From Anthracocystis setariae (taxonomy: Eukaryota; Basidiomycota; Ustilaginomycetes; Ustilaginales; Ustilaginaceae), in contig CAKMXJ010000039.1 in NCBI GenBank assembly GCA_928724745.1, positions 310,001 to 374,000 of the forward strand: a stretch of DNA of 64,000 bases, in the 5' to 3' direction. Below are positions 52,503-62,976 of this stretch, one piece after another; position 1 is the first letter of the stretch; each line of letters opens with the position of its first letter. The translations under genes and the position numbers were made by a program. A model generated the notes under the pieces. That model was not told the DNA's origin, searched no databases, and saw only the letters and a program-made list of their open reading frames with translations.

Positions 52503-55500
52503 TTATGCGTCAGGTCCGTTGGCTTGGGTCGATTCAAAGTTACGGGTGATGATCCTTTTGCGCAGTCCGAGCACGTCCAGCGTCGAGATGGGCATGGTCA
52601 GGCTACCGAGACCTTGCACCTTGACTCCGCTGCTCCCTTCGTTGCCTGCTGCTTCCGCTTTCAGATACATGATCCAACGCCATGCCATCTCGAAAGCGAA
52701 CTTGGGACGCGACGAATACGTGATGGAATACGCGTACGAGGCGCGCAGCGCCTCCAGCCTAGCAACTTCCATCCGATCCATCTTGGCGATCTGATCCACC
52801 ATCGATCGAGGCCATTGGCAGAATCGCATCGCCACTTCGCTTGTTGAGCCCAGGATCGTTGGCACTTCGATCGACGCCGCCAGCTTCGTGTGCCTGTCTC
52901 CTCGGTCGAGATCGTCGACCGCATGCGCCGATCCTTCCCCATTATGGTCGCGGCCAAAGAGCGCCGGCGTCGCCTCTGACCGAACCCGACGCAACGGCAC
53001 GCCTTTGGCTTTGGGCTTGGTGGGAGACTCGCCACGGCGCATCTCCCGCGCTTTAGTCTCGATCGTCTGGTACATTCGCACATTGGTGCGAATGTACGTC
53101 TCTTCCATGACCTTGCAATGCGACTGGATGGCTTCCTCTAGATCCGGTTTGATCCTCTTTTGCTCACGAGCATGCCTCCATAGATCCGAAATTGCCTTGT
53201 CTTCCGCTCCACGCAGCTTGGCTGCCATGTCGTACATCTGCTTCTTCAGCAGACCTACTTCCATTTTGCCTTCCTCCCACAGCGCGCAGAGCACCGACTC
53301 GGGTCGCGATGCATTCTTGACCGCCGTCAACCCCGGCGCAAGCTCCTTCATCGACGACCAATCGTACCGCGGTCCGTCCTCTTGGTGATCCTGCGCCCAT
53401 TCCGGCAACTCGGCTAGGTATTTTTTGCTATCCTCTATGCGAACTTCGGGCTTGATGACCAATCCGGTCTTGGCCGAGTCCATGCACTGGCAAAACTTTT
53501 GTGCAAGCTCCACAGCCTCGTCAGACTGGATGCCGAACTGCCAGGCGGCGTAGAGGTGCATGGCACCATACAGGCCCCGCACCGCTGGATCAAAGACGCC
53601 GGCGACGAGGCGCTCGATGAGGGCCGTGTCTCGCGCTGCCTTGTCTTTTGCCTGTTGCGCCGCCACGAACTCCCTGACAGTTTCCTTGGACTGGTTGAAT
53701 ACGTCGGCAGTCTCGAATGGAGACTTGGCATAGCGGAGATCGGCATTCCGGAATGGCTCGACCAGAGACGGTTCCCAGAACACTCGGATCAGATCACCGT
53801 CGTAGTCACCACCACTCAACAGAGACGCGAGCGGGGTCTGACCCTTGGTAGAGAAGACGACCACGTCCTGGTACAGACTCAGCTCGGGACGCACGACCGC
53901 CTTGACCTTGCGCACATCGGTCGGCAACAAGCAGGGATGGCGCGTGACCAGCACATCGCCTTCGGGCACGTGGTCAACGCCAAGCTTGGTGTCTGGATCG
54001 AAGAGGCTGCCGCTGCTGAAGCGAAACTGAATCTCCCCCTCCTCCAGGGTGCCCGTGGGATCTGGAATCACCATCGCCTCTGCACTTCGATGGATAGGGA
54101 TAGCAAAACGACCGATGACCTTCTTCATCGCCTGGGATGCGATGTCGATCAACAAGTCCGCAAGATACGAGCATGACTTGGGATGGAAGCCTACCAGCAG
54201 CATCTCGTAGGCACACTCGTGCTTGCTCAGCGGCTTGCCGTTCCACAGATGTCTTCCGTCCTGGCCGAAGAAGATGGAGCGATCGTCGTCGCCCAAGCCG
54301 TGTTCGCCGGTGTTGTCCCTTGCTACCAGCGAGTCCATCCCTTGAGCGCGATGTTCGGCGGCTTCGGTGCTCCTTTTCGCCTTCAAAGACTCCACCTTGC
54401 ACAGACGCTCGACCACCGTCGCGAGGCGGAGGCAGACCTGGGTTTTGGGGCCGTCCCAATTGACAATGTCGTCTCGGATCGCGCACAGCTCGGCTCTCTG
54501 CAATTCGGCGAACGTGCTGATCGAAACGCCGTTGCTGTGGAGCACCAGGATGATCTGCTTGGATAAGGTCGATTGCGCGAAAGTCCGGGACGGCCCGAGT
54601 AGATCGACGACATGTTGACTGAGGTCCAAAGGTTTGTTGTCTGGATAGCAGATTTTTTTCTGCGAATCCCGAATCGCGATGGAGCGGATCGGTTCTTGCC
54701 CCGGAAGCCAGCGATGGGCGGCTGGGTCGAGATACCATACGCCTTTGGAACCAGCAATTCGGCCTTGGAACGCCGACGGCACGGATGCGCTGCCGAGGTG
54801 CTGGGCAATGTCCTGTGCAACAGCAAGCGACATGATGCCGGCTCCATCGGTCATGACCTCTCGCTTGCCGGTGACCGTATCTGGCTCTCCAAGCACGTCC
54901 GGAATGTAATCGATGCCGTCCACGACCGATGCCGGGACGGAAGTCGACAAGCCGAGTTGAATGCGCTGAATGAACTTGCCAAGAGGAGCGTTCATGTTCT
55001 CTGCCCAAGGAGCATGGTGGTCGATGAAATCCCAGACGCAGTCGAACTCGGGTTGGTCCGGGGAGTCGATTGGCGAGCCAATCCAGAGGTAGAAGACGGT
55101 TTCATCCTTGCAGATGAAAGGACGATAGACACGTCCTAGAATTTGCAGAGGCTGAGCGAAGAAGTCGGAGATCTCTTGGTGGATCTCGCGGGTTTTGGGA
55201 TGCACGGCGAACCTTCTCGCGTCCTTGGCCATGGCTGGGTCGATCTTGAGCCGCAAAATGCTCTGGCTGCCAAAGCGTCTCGAGAAACGGCAGCTTCCTC
55301 CGAGCTTGGGTGGAAGCAGCTGCACTCTGAATTCGCGGTGCTTGCGAGGCTTGGTCGATCCTGGAACGTGGTCGACCTTGTCACTCGAGATGCGGCCCTC
55401 GAAAAGAACACGGCCACCAAACGACCTTGTCTTGGCGCCTGGAGGACCAATGACGCCATTGATGGGCGACTCGGCGAGCATCTGTGCCTCTCGATCAAGC

Positions 55501-56309
55501 TCGGCACACATCTGGCGCTCGCGATCCGTGACGCGTCTCGAGATGACGAGGGTGTCGGGGGATTGGGACTCCCAAAGTAGGTGCTGATTGGCAGGGTCGA
55601 AAAGGGCGCATAGGGAGGTTGCATGGGACTTGGAGCGAAGCACGTTGATGCCGGTTGTGATCTTGAGCTTGTCCAAGGACAGGGGGCTGAGGGAAGCTAG
55701 CGAGGCCAAGTAGAACTGGGTGACCCATGGGACAGCTTGCCGACCATCCTTCTGTGGCTGCATGACCTTGACGCGCATGTGGCTGTTGACGACGACGAAC
55801 GGGGGCCTGAGCTTCGATCGATGTGCGCCTCCGCTGACAGGGCTGAACGCTGGGCGTGATGCTTGTGTTCGGAGCGATTCGGCGACGGTGGTCAGTGTAG
55901 GGTCGTTCGAGGAAGCTGTGGGAGAAGGAGACTTGATCTTGCCCTTGCTGATGGGGGACGAAGATCGAGATGGCGGCGGTGATTTGGAGGTGGCCTGGGA
56001 GGATTGGGGTGAATCGAAGCAGGATTCGATCAGAGGCGCATCGAGGAAAGAGTCGGTGTCGGATGCGGAAGAGGATGTGGGATCCGGAACAGTAGTGCGA
56101 GCTTGCATGACGGTGTTGACGAAGAGGTCACTGCGAATGGCGTCTTTGGAAGATGAGGATTGTAGCTGCGTGGCTTGGCAAGCGAGCTTTTTCGAAGCGG
56201 GCAACGAAGCTTCTATGGCGGTCCTCTTGCGTGATGACTTGTCTTGATGATGCATAGCAACGTTTGAACTGCCAACATACCGATCAAGACTTGGCTCGTG
56301 TTGCTGCAT
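52503..56309 (-). CDS. RNA-dependent RNA polymerase (RNA silencing type)
   Basis: A 1268-residue frame read from ATG 56309 (MQQHEPSLDRYVGSS). A further ATG at 56486 would add 59 residues that look like leader. The eukaryotic RdRP catalytic loop is SGGDYDGDLIRVFW (about residue 833, DxDGD). Supporting blocks are IDYIPDVLGEPDTVTGKREV / MTDGAGIMSLAVAQDIA, PSAFQGRIAGSKGVWYLDP, VLVTRHPCLLPTDVRKVKAV and DVVVFSTKGQTPLASLL. These enzymes make double-stranded RNA that feeds Dicer and Argonaute. The first 150 residues are Ser/Pro-rich and disordered. No stop or frameshift interrupts the gene, so it appears functional. No other RNAi gene is in the window. Confidence 0.95.
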   Translation of the reverse strand: MQQHEPSLDRYVGSSNVAMHHQDKSSRKRTAIEASLPASKKLACQATQLQSSSSKDAIRSDLFVNTVMQARTTVPDPTSSSASDTDSFLDAPLIESCFDSPQSSQATSKSPPPSRSSSPISKGKIKSPSPTASSNDPTLTTVAESLRTQASRPAFSPVSGGAHRSKLRPPFVVVNSHMRVKVMQPQKDGRQAVPWVTQFYLASLASLSPLSLDKLKITTGINVLRSKSHATSLCALFDPANQHLLWESQSPDTLVISRRVTDRERQMCAELDREAQMLAESPINGVIGPPGAKTRSFGGRVLFEGRISSDKVDHVPGSTKPRKHREFRVQLLPPKLGGSCRFSRRFGSQSILRLKIDPAMAKDARRFAVHPKTREIHQEISDFFAQPLQILGRVYRPFICKDETVFYLWIGSPIDSPDQPEFDCVWDFIDHHAPWAENMNAPLGKFIQRIQLGLSTSVPASVVDGIDYIPDVLGEPDTVTGKREVMTDGAGIMSLAVAQDIAQHLGSASVPSAFQGRIAGSKGVWYLDPAAHRWLPGQEPIRSIAIRDSQKKICYPDNKPLDLSQHVVDLLGPSRTFAQSTLSKQIILVLHSNGVSISTFAELQRAELCAIRDDIVNWDGPKTQVCLRLATVVERLCKVESLKAKRSTEAAEHRAQGMDSLVARDNTGEHGLGDDDRSIFFGQDGRHLWNGKPLSKHECAYEMLLVGFHPKSCSYLADLLIDIASQAMKKVIGRFAIPIHRSAEAMVIPDPTGTLEEGEIQFRFSSGSLFDPDTKLGVDHVPEGDVLVTRHPCLLPTDVRKVKAVVRPELSLYQDVVVFSTKGQTPLASLLSGGDYDGDLIRVFWEPSLVEPFRNADLRYAKSPFETADVFNQSKETVREFVAAQQAKDKAARDTALIERLVAGVFDPAVRGLYGAMHLYAAWQFGIQSDEAVELAQKFCQCMDSAKTGLVIKPEVRIEDSKKYLAELPEWAQDHQEDGPRYDWSSMKELAPGLTAVKNASRPESVLCALWEEGKMEVGLLKKQMYDMAAKLRGAEDKAISDLWRHAREQKRIKPDLEEAIQSHCKVMEETYIRTNVRMYQTIETKAREMRRGESPTKPKAKGVPLRRVRSEATPALFGRDHNGEGSAHAVDDLDRGDRHTKLAASIEVPTILGSTSEVAMRFCQWPRSMVDQIAKMDRMEVARLEALRASYAYSITYSSRPKFAFEMAWRWIMYLKAEAAGNEGSSGVKVQGLGSLTMPISTLDVLGLRKRIITRNFESTQANGPDA

Positions 56310-57060
56310 GGTCTGGCGAGGAAGGATGGGAAAGAGAATGGAGCACGGGAAGATGGCTTGGCTGGAGCTGACAAAGGTGCGGATGCGTGGTGACAAAAAG
56401 AGGTTGTCGGGCTGAGCGAGTTTGAAGGGGGTCAGAAAGGCAGGATCAAGGAACCATGGTGCGACTGCGGCTCTTAAGCTGATCAAAGCAACAGGCGAAA
56501 GGCGGCGCTCATGATGCGGCGGAAAGATGTCAAGAAATCGAAGTGAATGGTGCAGGAAGAGGTGTGTGCTTTGCGTGTCGGGCCAAGAGGCAGCAGGAAG
56601 AAGAAATCCACTGTGCGCAGCTGATACTGCAGTCTAGTGAAATGAAGTGCGGAAGAGATGGTCGTGGGCGCGATGCTGAATTCCTTGCATGAACGGACCG
56701 CGACGAAACCCATTGGAAGCTAGAGTAAAGATCGAGATTCGCCAATCTTGTTTGCGCAGCTTTCTCGAGCACCGATCGCGGGATACGATGGTGGACTCGA
56801 GCAGTGACGCTGTTTTGATGGCGCCGAACAAAGCTGTGGAGGTCGAGCTCCGGTGCGGACCTGCAGGATCGAGTCGGTGAGGAAGCCGGAACGGTTTTGC
56901 GCGAATCGGAGCTTGGACCACGTCTGGAGCCATCCAAGGAGCCGACTTTAGAGCGTCAAGACGTGAACAATGGGAACTTTGAGGACCATAGCGGCGTGTG
57001 GGACCAAGCGCTCGACGAGGCGTGGATGGGAGCGCTGAGATTGCCAAAGCACTTTGCGTC

Positions 57061-57095
57061 GATACGATACGATACGATACGATACGATACGATAC
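57061..57095. repeat. (GATAC)7 pentanucleotide array
   Basis: Seven perfect GATAC units followed by one GAAAC variant, seen directly. Confidence 0.95.
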
Positions 57096-57150
57096 GAAAC
57101 GCAAGCCAGCTCGACAGGATCCAACGGCAGCGTCACATCAAGCCGAGATA

Positions 57151-57170
57151 CAGTCCAGTCCAGTCCAGTC
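57151..57170. repeat. (CAGTC)4 pentanucleotide array
   Basis: Four perfect CAGTC units, 55 bases after the GATAC array. Confidence 0.9.
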
Positions 57171-57764
57171 CATTTCATCGAGCAAGTCGGCCAAGTGCGC
57201 GCCCATCTGTGAAGCAGCTGTCAGAAGTCACATCATCCCATCGGCTCGAAATGAGCTCTAAACGTGACAGCTGACTTTGCGCAATCACGCAGCGACACAA
57301 GATCGTTCATCTCAAGACGCTTGCCCAATCGGGAAAGAGGATGCCGCCGATTCGATTAACTCGAGACCAACACTTTTCCAGGAAAATTCTCGGAAAAGCG
57401 CGCTGCAGCCGAGTGTGGAATGTCTCTCAACCACCCTCTCATATCATCCATCCACCTTCAACCTTGGCGCATCCAAACCGCAGCAACAGTTGTGAGTCGC
57501 TTGCCTACCAAAAAGAGCAGCGTCATGCACCCGAGTCTGTCCTCTGCCGATCGCTGCTTGGCGCAACATGTGGTGCCTTGTCATGCCCTTCCTGACTAGG
57601 CAAGTTACTTTTCATTTGAGTTCGTCCTCGTACAACTGAGCTTGCAAGTCATCCACATCTACTCCACCATCTCATCCACATCCACATCCTCATCCTCATC
57701 GACCCGAGTCTCTAGATTCACAGCCGAGAGTGCCTTGACTGTGCATCGCGCTGTGGATGCAACC

Positions 57765-60308
57765 ATGAACAGCAGCGTGCTTCTCTCCCCGCATGCGCTC
57801 CACTGCCTCAAGCGCAAGCAGCTCACCAACCTCTGCAGGCGTTTTGGTATCAAGGCCGTGGGCAAGAACACCGATCTCATCCAAAGCTTACAGCACTACG
57901 CTGCAAGCAACATTCCGTCCGACAGTCCAACAAAAGGCAACGTTGCGGTGCTGCGCCATGTCAAACGCTCCCGACAAAGCGACTCGAGCACCGAGTCCGC
58001 CAACTCTGACCAGCAGCTCGACGAGACGCCGCCACCCTCGCTCGCTTATCCACCGCTCACCCCACGTACAAAGCAGAAACGAGTCTCGGATCTAGTCAGA
58101 GCCATCCAAGAGGTCAAAACGCAGGTAGATGATATGGATACCGACGATGAGCAAGAGCCACTATCGCCATCGCGCAAAAACACCATCGCCTTTCCCATCG
58201 CAACTCCCGAGCCCTCCCGCCAGCGCATCCCGCTCTTACCTCCTTTGAGACTCCAAGACCAACTCGATCCTGCGACACCGGAAACCACACAGCCGCTTCG
58301 CATCATCAAGGCCCTTCCTAGTTCCAACCGTATCGCTTCCCCCTTGTCCACCTCCACCATCCTCGAGATGAGCCGCACATCCGCCGCCACAGAAACCAGC
58401 TCCGGCCTATATCCAGATCTCACCTCGCTTCCCATCCCCGACGCCGTCTCGAGCGAATGCCTCGCCAGCTCCTCGACGCTTCCCTCCATCACCTCGCGTC
58501 AATTCTCCGCCGCCGCTGCTTCCGTTCTCGCAGAGATGAACGCAAGGCTCGCCGCAGCCGGTAAGTCGACCACCAACGGCAGCGCCTCGCTGATCTCCTC
58601 GTCCAGTATGGGCAACGCGACTTGGCAAGCATTGGCGGCATCCGCGTCCACCCAAGGCATGTCAAACAGCCGTTCAGGAAGGTACGAGATCCATCACGAG
58701 CGTCAGTTTAACAAGATGGACTCGATCGTACACCATTACGCTGCTCGCCGTGTGGGAGGAGGCTTGACGGGACACAGTGCCGACGCGACCAAGGCTGTTG
58801 CAGCCAGTCGATCGGCAGCTCCGAGCTCAGCGGGTACGAGCGCCAGCACGAGGATGACTGCCAGCACTAGCTCGAGGCTGGTTCCAAGCATATCCTCTCA
58901 ACGGCGTCCTCGAGCCGATGCATCCACCTCGACACGCGGTTTGGCCGCAATGGCTCGCCCCACAAGCACACGCAACATGCCCGTCAAGCGTCGACCCCTA
59001 CCCGTCCCACCCGTCTCCAACCCCAAGCCTCCAACAACACTCAGCAGCTCCGCTTCCAACACAAGGAGCTTCCCATCCCGTCCAACTCCCAGCACGAATC
59101 ATACGGAAGCACCGCGCACCAAGCGTCTCCGCCTTGCTGTAAGCGAAGAGCAGGGCGCACTGCAAAACACGGTGCTCGAGATTCCTCGCGAGAAGAAAAC
59201 GGTCGTGATCCGCGTCACCAAACCCGAACGCGAGGGCATGCCGTACAAGTTCAGCGTCGCCGCTTCCGACTCTGACCACAAGATCGCCGGTGGCATCAGT
59301 GGTCCTACGCGTGCCGCTTCCACCTTGCGCAAGACGGTGATCAAAGCGACCAAGAGCACGTTTGTCGGTGGTGCGACGAAAAAGGCTTCTGCGTCCGCAC
59401 AGACGGGCAAGAGGGAGGCGGCGTTTGCCAAGCAGCAGCAACAACAGGCGGCTCTTTCGCGCAGTATCAGTTCGAAAGCCAACTTGAGCAGACGCGACGG
59501 ATCGTCCGCTTCGAGTAGTGGCAGGAACAAGTTCACTGGCGTTGTCACTCCTGCCGCTGCCGGTGGAGCTGCTAAGCCTACTGTGGGTGTGGGAAGCAAG
59601 GTGGCTTCGAGTGTTTGTCAGCCTTCGGTTGCTGCGTCTGTGAGCACTGTGACTGGCAGCAAGTTCGGCGCGAGTATGCGCAGCAGTGTTGCTCAAGGGC
59701 TTGACAAGGCGGAAGCGGCACGGCAGACTCGATTGCAAGAGATCAAGGCTCGTACCAAAGCGGCTTTGGCTGGGTTTGCAAGTCAGCGTAGCGTCAGTTC
59801 TTCCACCAGCGCCAGTGCTACCACATCGTCGTCTTTGCGTCAAGACGGTCAGGTCGGCTTCTCGTCGAGCGTCACGCGGCCGACCATTGCGAGTCTCAGT
59901 CGCGCTGTGGCCAATACAGCAGCGAGCCCCATGCTGTCTACGCCGCTGCAAACCATCCTCCAGCGCGCGGCGACGGTGCATGCGGGAGTGGGTCAGACCC
60001 ATACACCGAACCTGACACCGAGATCGTCGTCGCTACGCCATCTGCGTAGGGTCATGAGGCGACAGCAGAAGCAAGCGGATCTCGAGCAGGTGAGGATCGC
60101 GGCTGCAGAGAACATCGCACCGGGCACAGTGGTCGCGTCAGTGATTCCTGCGGTCCAGATGCAAGTGGAGAAGGGAGTGCAGCAACCGACGATTCGAACG
60201 GTGCGGGCGGATCGGTTTACAACATTGCCTGCAAGGACGAGGATGAAGCCGACCGCTGGTCCTAGACCCGCTTTGGTCACTACCGCAGCCATCAATTCTA
60301 CGCTTTGA
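57765..60308 (+). CDS. Ser/Thr/Ala-rich protein with an N-terminal SAP-like motif
   Basis: Read from ATG 57765 (MNSSVLLSPHALHCLKRKQL), it encodes 847 residues; upstream in-frame codons lack an ATG. Residues about 10-46 fit a SAP helix-turn-helix (LKRKQLTNLCRRFGIKAVGK then LIQSLQHYA), a DNA-binding motif also found at the start of NuSAP-type proteins. Most of the rest is low-complexity Ser, Thr, Ala and basic residues, with a moderately conserved-looking patch near 500-540 (KKTVVIRVTKPEREGMPYKF) and a basic helix near the C-terminus (RHLRRVMRRQQKQADLEQVR). The layout would suit a chromatin or microtubule-binding protein; this is inference. No firm family was recognised. Confidence 0.65.
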   Translation: MNSSVLLSPHALHCLKRKQLTNLCRRFGIKAVGKNTDLIQSLQHYAASNIPSDSPTKGNVAVLRHVKRSRQSDSSTESANSDQQLDETPPPSLAYPPLTPRTKQKRVSDLVRAIQEVKTQVDDMDTDDEQEPLSPSRKNTIAFPIATPEPSRQRIPLLPPLRLQDQLDPATPETTQPLRIIKALPSSNRIASPLSTSTILEMSRTSAATETSSGLYPDLTSLPIPDAVSSECLASSSTLPSITSRQFSAAAASVLAEMNARLAAAGKSTTNGSASLISSSSMGNATWQALAASASTQGMSNSRSGRYEIHHERQFNKMDSIVHHYAARRVGGGLTGHSADATKAVAASRSAAPSSAGTSASTRMTASTSSRLVPSISSQRRPRADASTSTRGLAAMARPTSTRNMPVKRRPLPVPPVSNPKPPTTLSSSASNTRSFPSRPTPSTNHTEAPRTKRLRLAVSEEQGALQNTVLEIPREKKTVVIRVTKPEREGMPYKFSVAASDSDHKIAGGISGPTRAASTLRKTVIKATKSTFVGGATKKASASAQTGKREAAFAKQQQQQAALSRSISSKANLSRRDGSSASSSGRNKFTGVVTPAAAGGAAKPTVGVGSKVASSVCQPSVAASVSTVTGSKFGASMRSSVAQGLDKAEAARQTRLQEIKARTKAALAGFASQRSVSSSTSASATTSSSLRQDGQVGFSSSVTRPTIASLSRAVANTAASPMLSTPLQTILQRAATVHAGVGQTHTPNLTPRSSSLRHLRRVMRRQQKQADLEQVRIAAAENIAPGTVVASVIPAVQMQVEKGVQQPTIRTVRADRFTTLPARTRMKPTAGPRPALVTTAAINSTL

Positions 60309-60576
60309 TGGGGTTTGTTTGTTTGTTTCTTTCTTTCGATTTCTTACCCACCTCAGGCTGGGCGTATATTGTTTCAGCATCGCTCATCGTGTTTAGATAC
60401 CCTCGCCTTGAATTCAGCGATGACGACACTTCAAGTGGGTGGACACAAGCGCTCGCGCGCGGGGGGGGGAAGGTTTCGATCCGCTCTGCGGGATTTGCAT
60501 TTGTGAATACGTATCGAATTGTCCCACATCTACGAGACCAAGAAAACACGAGAGGAGTGCGAAAATGAGAGAAAGA

Positions 60577-62058
60577 TTAAGCGAGCATGGCGATAGCCGA
60601 GAGAAGGATTGCGATGGAGAGGGAGGAGGCGATGAGGATAGAGGGGAACTGGGTGGTGGCTCCACTCTTTTGGTTTGCCTCTTGTTTGGACGAGCCTCCT
60701 CCGGATGAGGAGGAGGAGGACGAGGTGGGGGCGGAGTTGGAGTTGGAGTTGGTACCGGTGGGGACTCCACCAGTTTGAGTGCCTGATGCGGTCTGGGAGA
60801 TGGCGAGGCTGGGGTTGTACTTGTTGTCGCCCGCCTTGATTTGGGAGCCTTGGGGCAGGCCGGTGGCGTTGATGTTGCCGGCGACGTACTGGGCGAAGTT
60901 CGGGTAGGTGATATCTTCGGGGTAGGGGCGCGTTTGGTTGCGACAAGCGGTGAGCGGGACAATGTGTTTGAAGACAGCTTGAATGTTAGTGTATTGCTTC
61001 ATGAACTCGTCCATGGTGTGGCCGTTGATCTCGTGCGTGAGGACGATGTTGCCCTGACCAGCAGTGGGGCCGTTGGTCTCCTTGGCGATGATGGCTGCAT
61101 AGTTGGCATCGATCGAAGCAGTAGGAAGAGTACCAAGAGGAGCGATCTTCCAATCATCGGTATCGTCGGTCCAAAGAACCGACTCGAGACCAAGAGCCGA
61201 AGCAATCGCTCGAACACGGTCATCAATGTCACCGAAAGGAGGACGCCAGCACGTGGGCGTGACACCGACAATATCCTTGATCGCCTTGGCGGTGTAGTAG
61301 AGCTCGGCGAACACGGTCTCGGAAGGGAAAGCAGTCATGTACTGATGCGACCACGTATGAACGCAAATGTGGTGGCCATCCACAATACCACGCTGAGCCT
61401 CGAGAGGCCAGTCGAGCACGTTGGAACCGATGTAGAACATGGTAGCCTTCTGCTTGTTCTGCTGCAAAAAGTCGTAAAACGCGTTGTGGGTGCAGTTGGG
61501 ACCGTCGTCGAAAGTGAGACCCCAGGTGTTGGGTTCAGGGCACGAGATGAGGTCGGCGGGGACGTTGGGATGCTTGGGTGTGTCGCATCCGCTGTACGTC
61601 CACCAGCAGTCGGGATCCGAGGCAGGGTAGGTGGGAGTGAAGGCGGTAAAGTTGCCGTTGGGCTGACCCTTGGGCTGAATGCCGGCAGGGATGACACCGG
61701 AGGCCTGGATGGCAGACCATACAGCCTGAGCCTGGGTGTCACCGGCCACGATGGCGGCGGTCTCCCAGACGGTGGGGAACTGAGGGATCAGCGCGGCCAC
61801 CTCGGGGACAGAGTAGGCGGTGCATTCCTGGGTGGGGTTGGTGATGGCGGCCTGTTCGGGCTCGGTAACACGACGGTTGAGAGCAGCCTTGGCGGGGTTG
61901 GCACGCCTGTTGATGAGCCTGTCATACTCGCCACTGTCGCGATGACGCCTGTAGAGATTGTGGATGGCCTTGGAGTCGGGAACACCTCGGCCGATGTTGG
62001 CGGTGACCGTGGAGACGAGCGAGGCGACAGCCACGATGGCTGTTGAGGAGAACTTCAT
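60577..62058 (-). CDS. Chitin deacetylase (CE4), secreted and probably GPI-anchored
   Basis: A 493-residue protein with a signal peptide (about 1-20), a polysaccharide deacetylase domain (about 175-390) and a Ser/Gly-rich stalk. A C-terminal hydrophobic segment (FPSILIASSLSIAILLSAIA) suggests GPI attachment. The CE4 motifs are present: TFDDGP 182-187 (base and metal Asp), HTWSH 234-238 (metal His), WRPPFGDIDD from 271, VLWTDDTDDW (294-303) and THEING with H342. The enzyme would deacetylate wall chitin to chitosan at the cell surface; smut chitin deacetylases are linked to host immune evasion and morphology. All catalytic residues appear intact. It is convergent with the SAP-like gene. Confidence 0.94.
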   Translation of the reverse strand: MKFSSTAIVAVASLVSTVTANIGRGVPDSKAIHNLYRRHRDSGEYDRLINRRANPAKAALNRRVTEPEQAAITNPTQECTAYSVPEVAALIPQFPTVWETAAIVAGDTQAQAVWSAIQASGVIPAGIQPKGQPNGNFTAFTPTYPASDPDCWWTYSGCDTPKHPNVPADLISCPEPNTWGLTFDDGPNCTHNAFYDFLQQNKQKATMFYIGSNVLDWPLEAQRGIVDGHHICVHTWSHQYMTAFPSETVFAELYYTAKAIKDIVGVTPTCWRPPFGDIDDRVRAIASALGLESVLWTDDTDDWKIAPLGTLPTASIDANYAAIIAKETNGPTAGQGNIVLTHEINGHTMDEFMKQYTNIQAVFKHIVPLTACRNQTRPYPEDITYPNFAQYVAGNINATGLPQGSQIKAGDNKYNPSLAISQTASGTQTGGVPTGTNSNSNSAPTSSSSSSSGGGSSKQEANQKSGATTQFPSILIASSLSIAILLSAIAMLA

Positions 62059-62939
62059 GATGATGCTGTTGTACTGTTGCTGTTAGACTCGAGAGCAACG
62101 AAAGACGGACAACCAAGATGGAGGAGGAGAGATGGGGAAGGGATGGACGTGCGGAAACAAGGTCGGAGACAAGATGTGTGGGATAGGTATTATAAAGAGC
62201 TTGCCACAAGCTCTAGGGGGGGCAAGGAGGGACACAGGCAGCACAGAAGGCGCGGACGACACAGGCAGAAAAGAGGTGCGTCAAGACAGGAGAAGGGTAC
62301 AGTGCACAAGAGAGCGGAGATGGGTTGTTTGGGTGGGCATGTTGAGCAGGGCAAGGCACGGCGGCAACATGGTCAAGCGACGGTAGGTTCGGGACCGGCG
62401 GTTGTAGGTGTGTAGGTGTGGGACTGTAAGTGAGACAGCGGCAGTTTGGCGACTAGTGCAGGCAAGAGAGGGAGAGGGGGGACCAGCAGCTTGTAGGAGT
62501 CCCGAGCGATCTGCATGCAAGAAGCACACTCGAACGCGTTTGCGTCCAACATGGGCAAGAAAGCGTCAAGCAGCGAAGAGGCAAAGAGGAGAGCAAGTAG
62601 GATCGACAGAAGAAAGGGAGGTCGGGAATCAAGGACGTCCCGTCGGTGACAAGGTGGGCACCTCAGCCCGAAACAACGACACCGTGGGTTCGCCAATGCA
62701 TGAACATGACAAACACGACGACGAGGTGAAAGTGAATACAAGTACAGAGTATGATATGGATGCCAATGGTTTGCCAGCAATGCAACAAACGCGTGTTGTT
62801 CTAGCCGAGCGACGATCGCTGCTGGCCCTCTTTTTCTTTTTCTTTTCTTTTCTTTTCTTTTCTTTTCTTTTTCTCCTTTTTCTTTCCCTTGACTGAGCAG
62901 CATCCGAGGCCAACTGCATTGTCTGTCATTGTTTATTCC

Positions 62940-62976
<37 letters not shown>

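Larger units (their letters stand above)
56310..57764. promoter_or_regulatory. Divergent intergenic region RdRP / SAP-like gene
   Basis: About 1.45 kb between divergent starts, without a supportable gene. It contains two pentanucleotide arrays (57061 and 57151). Confidence 0.5.
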
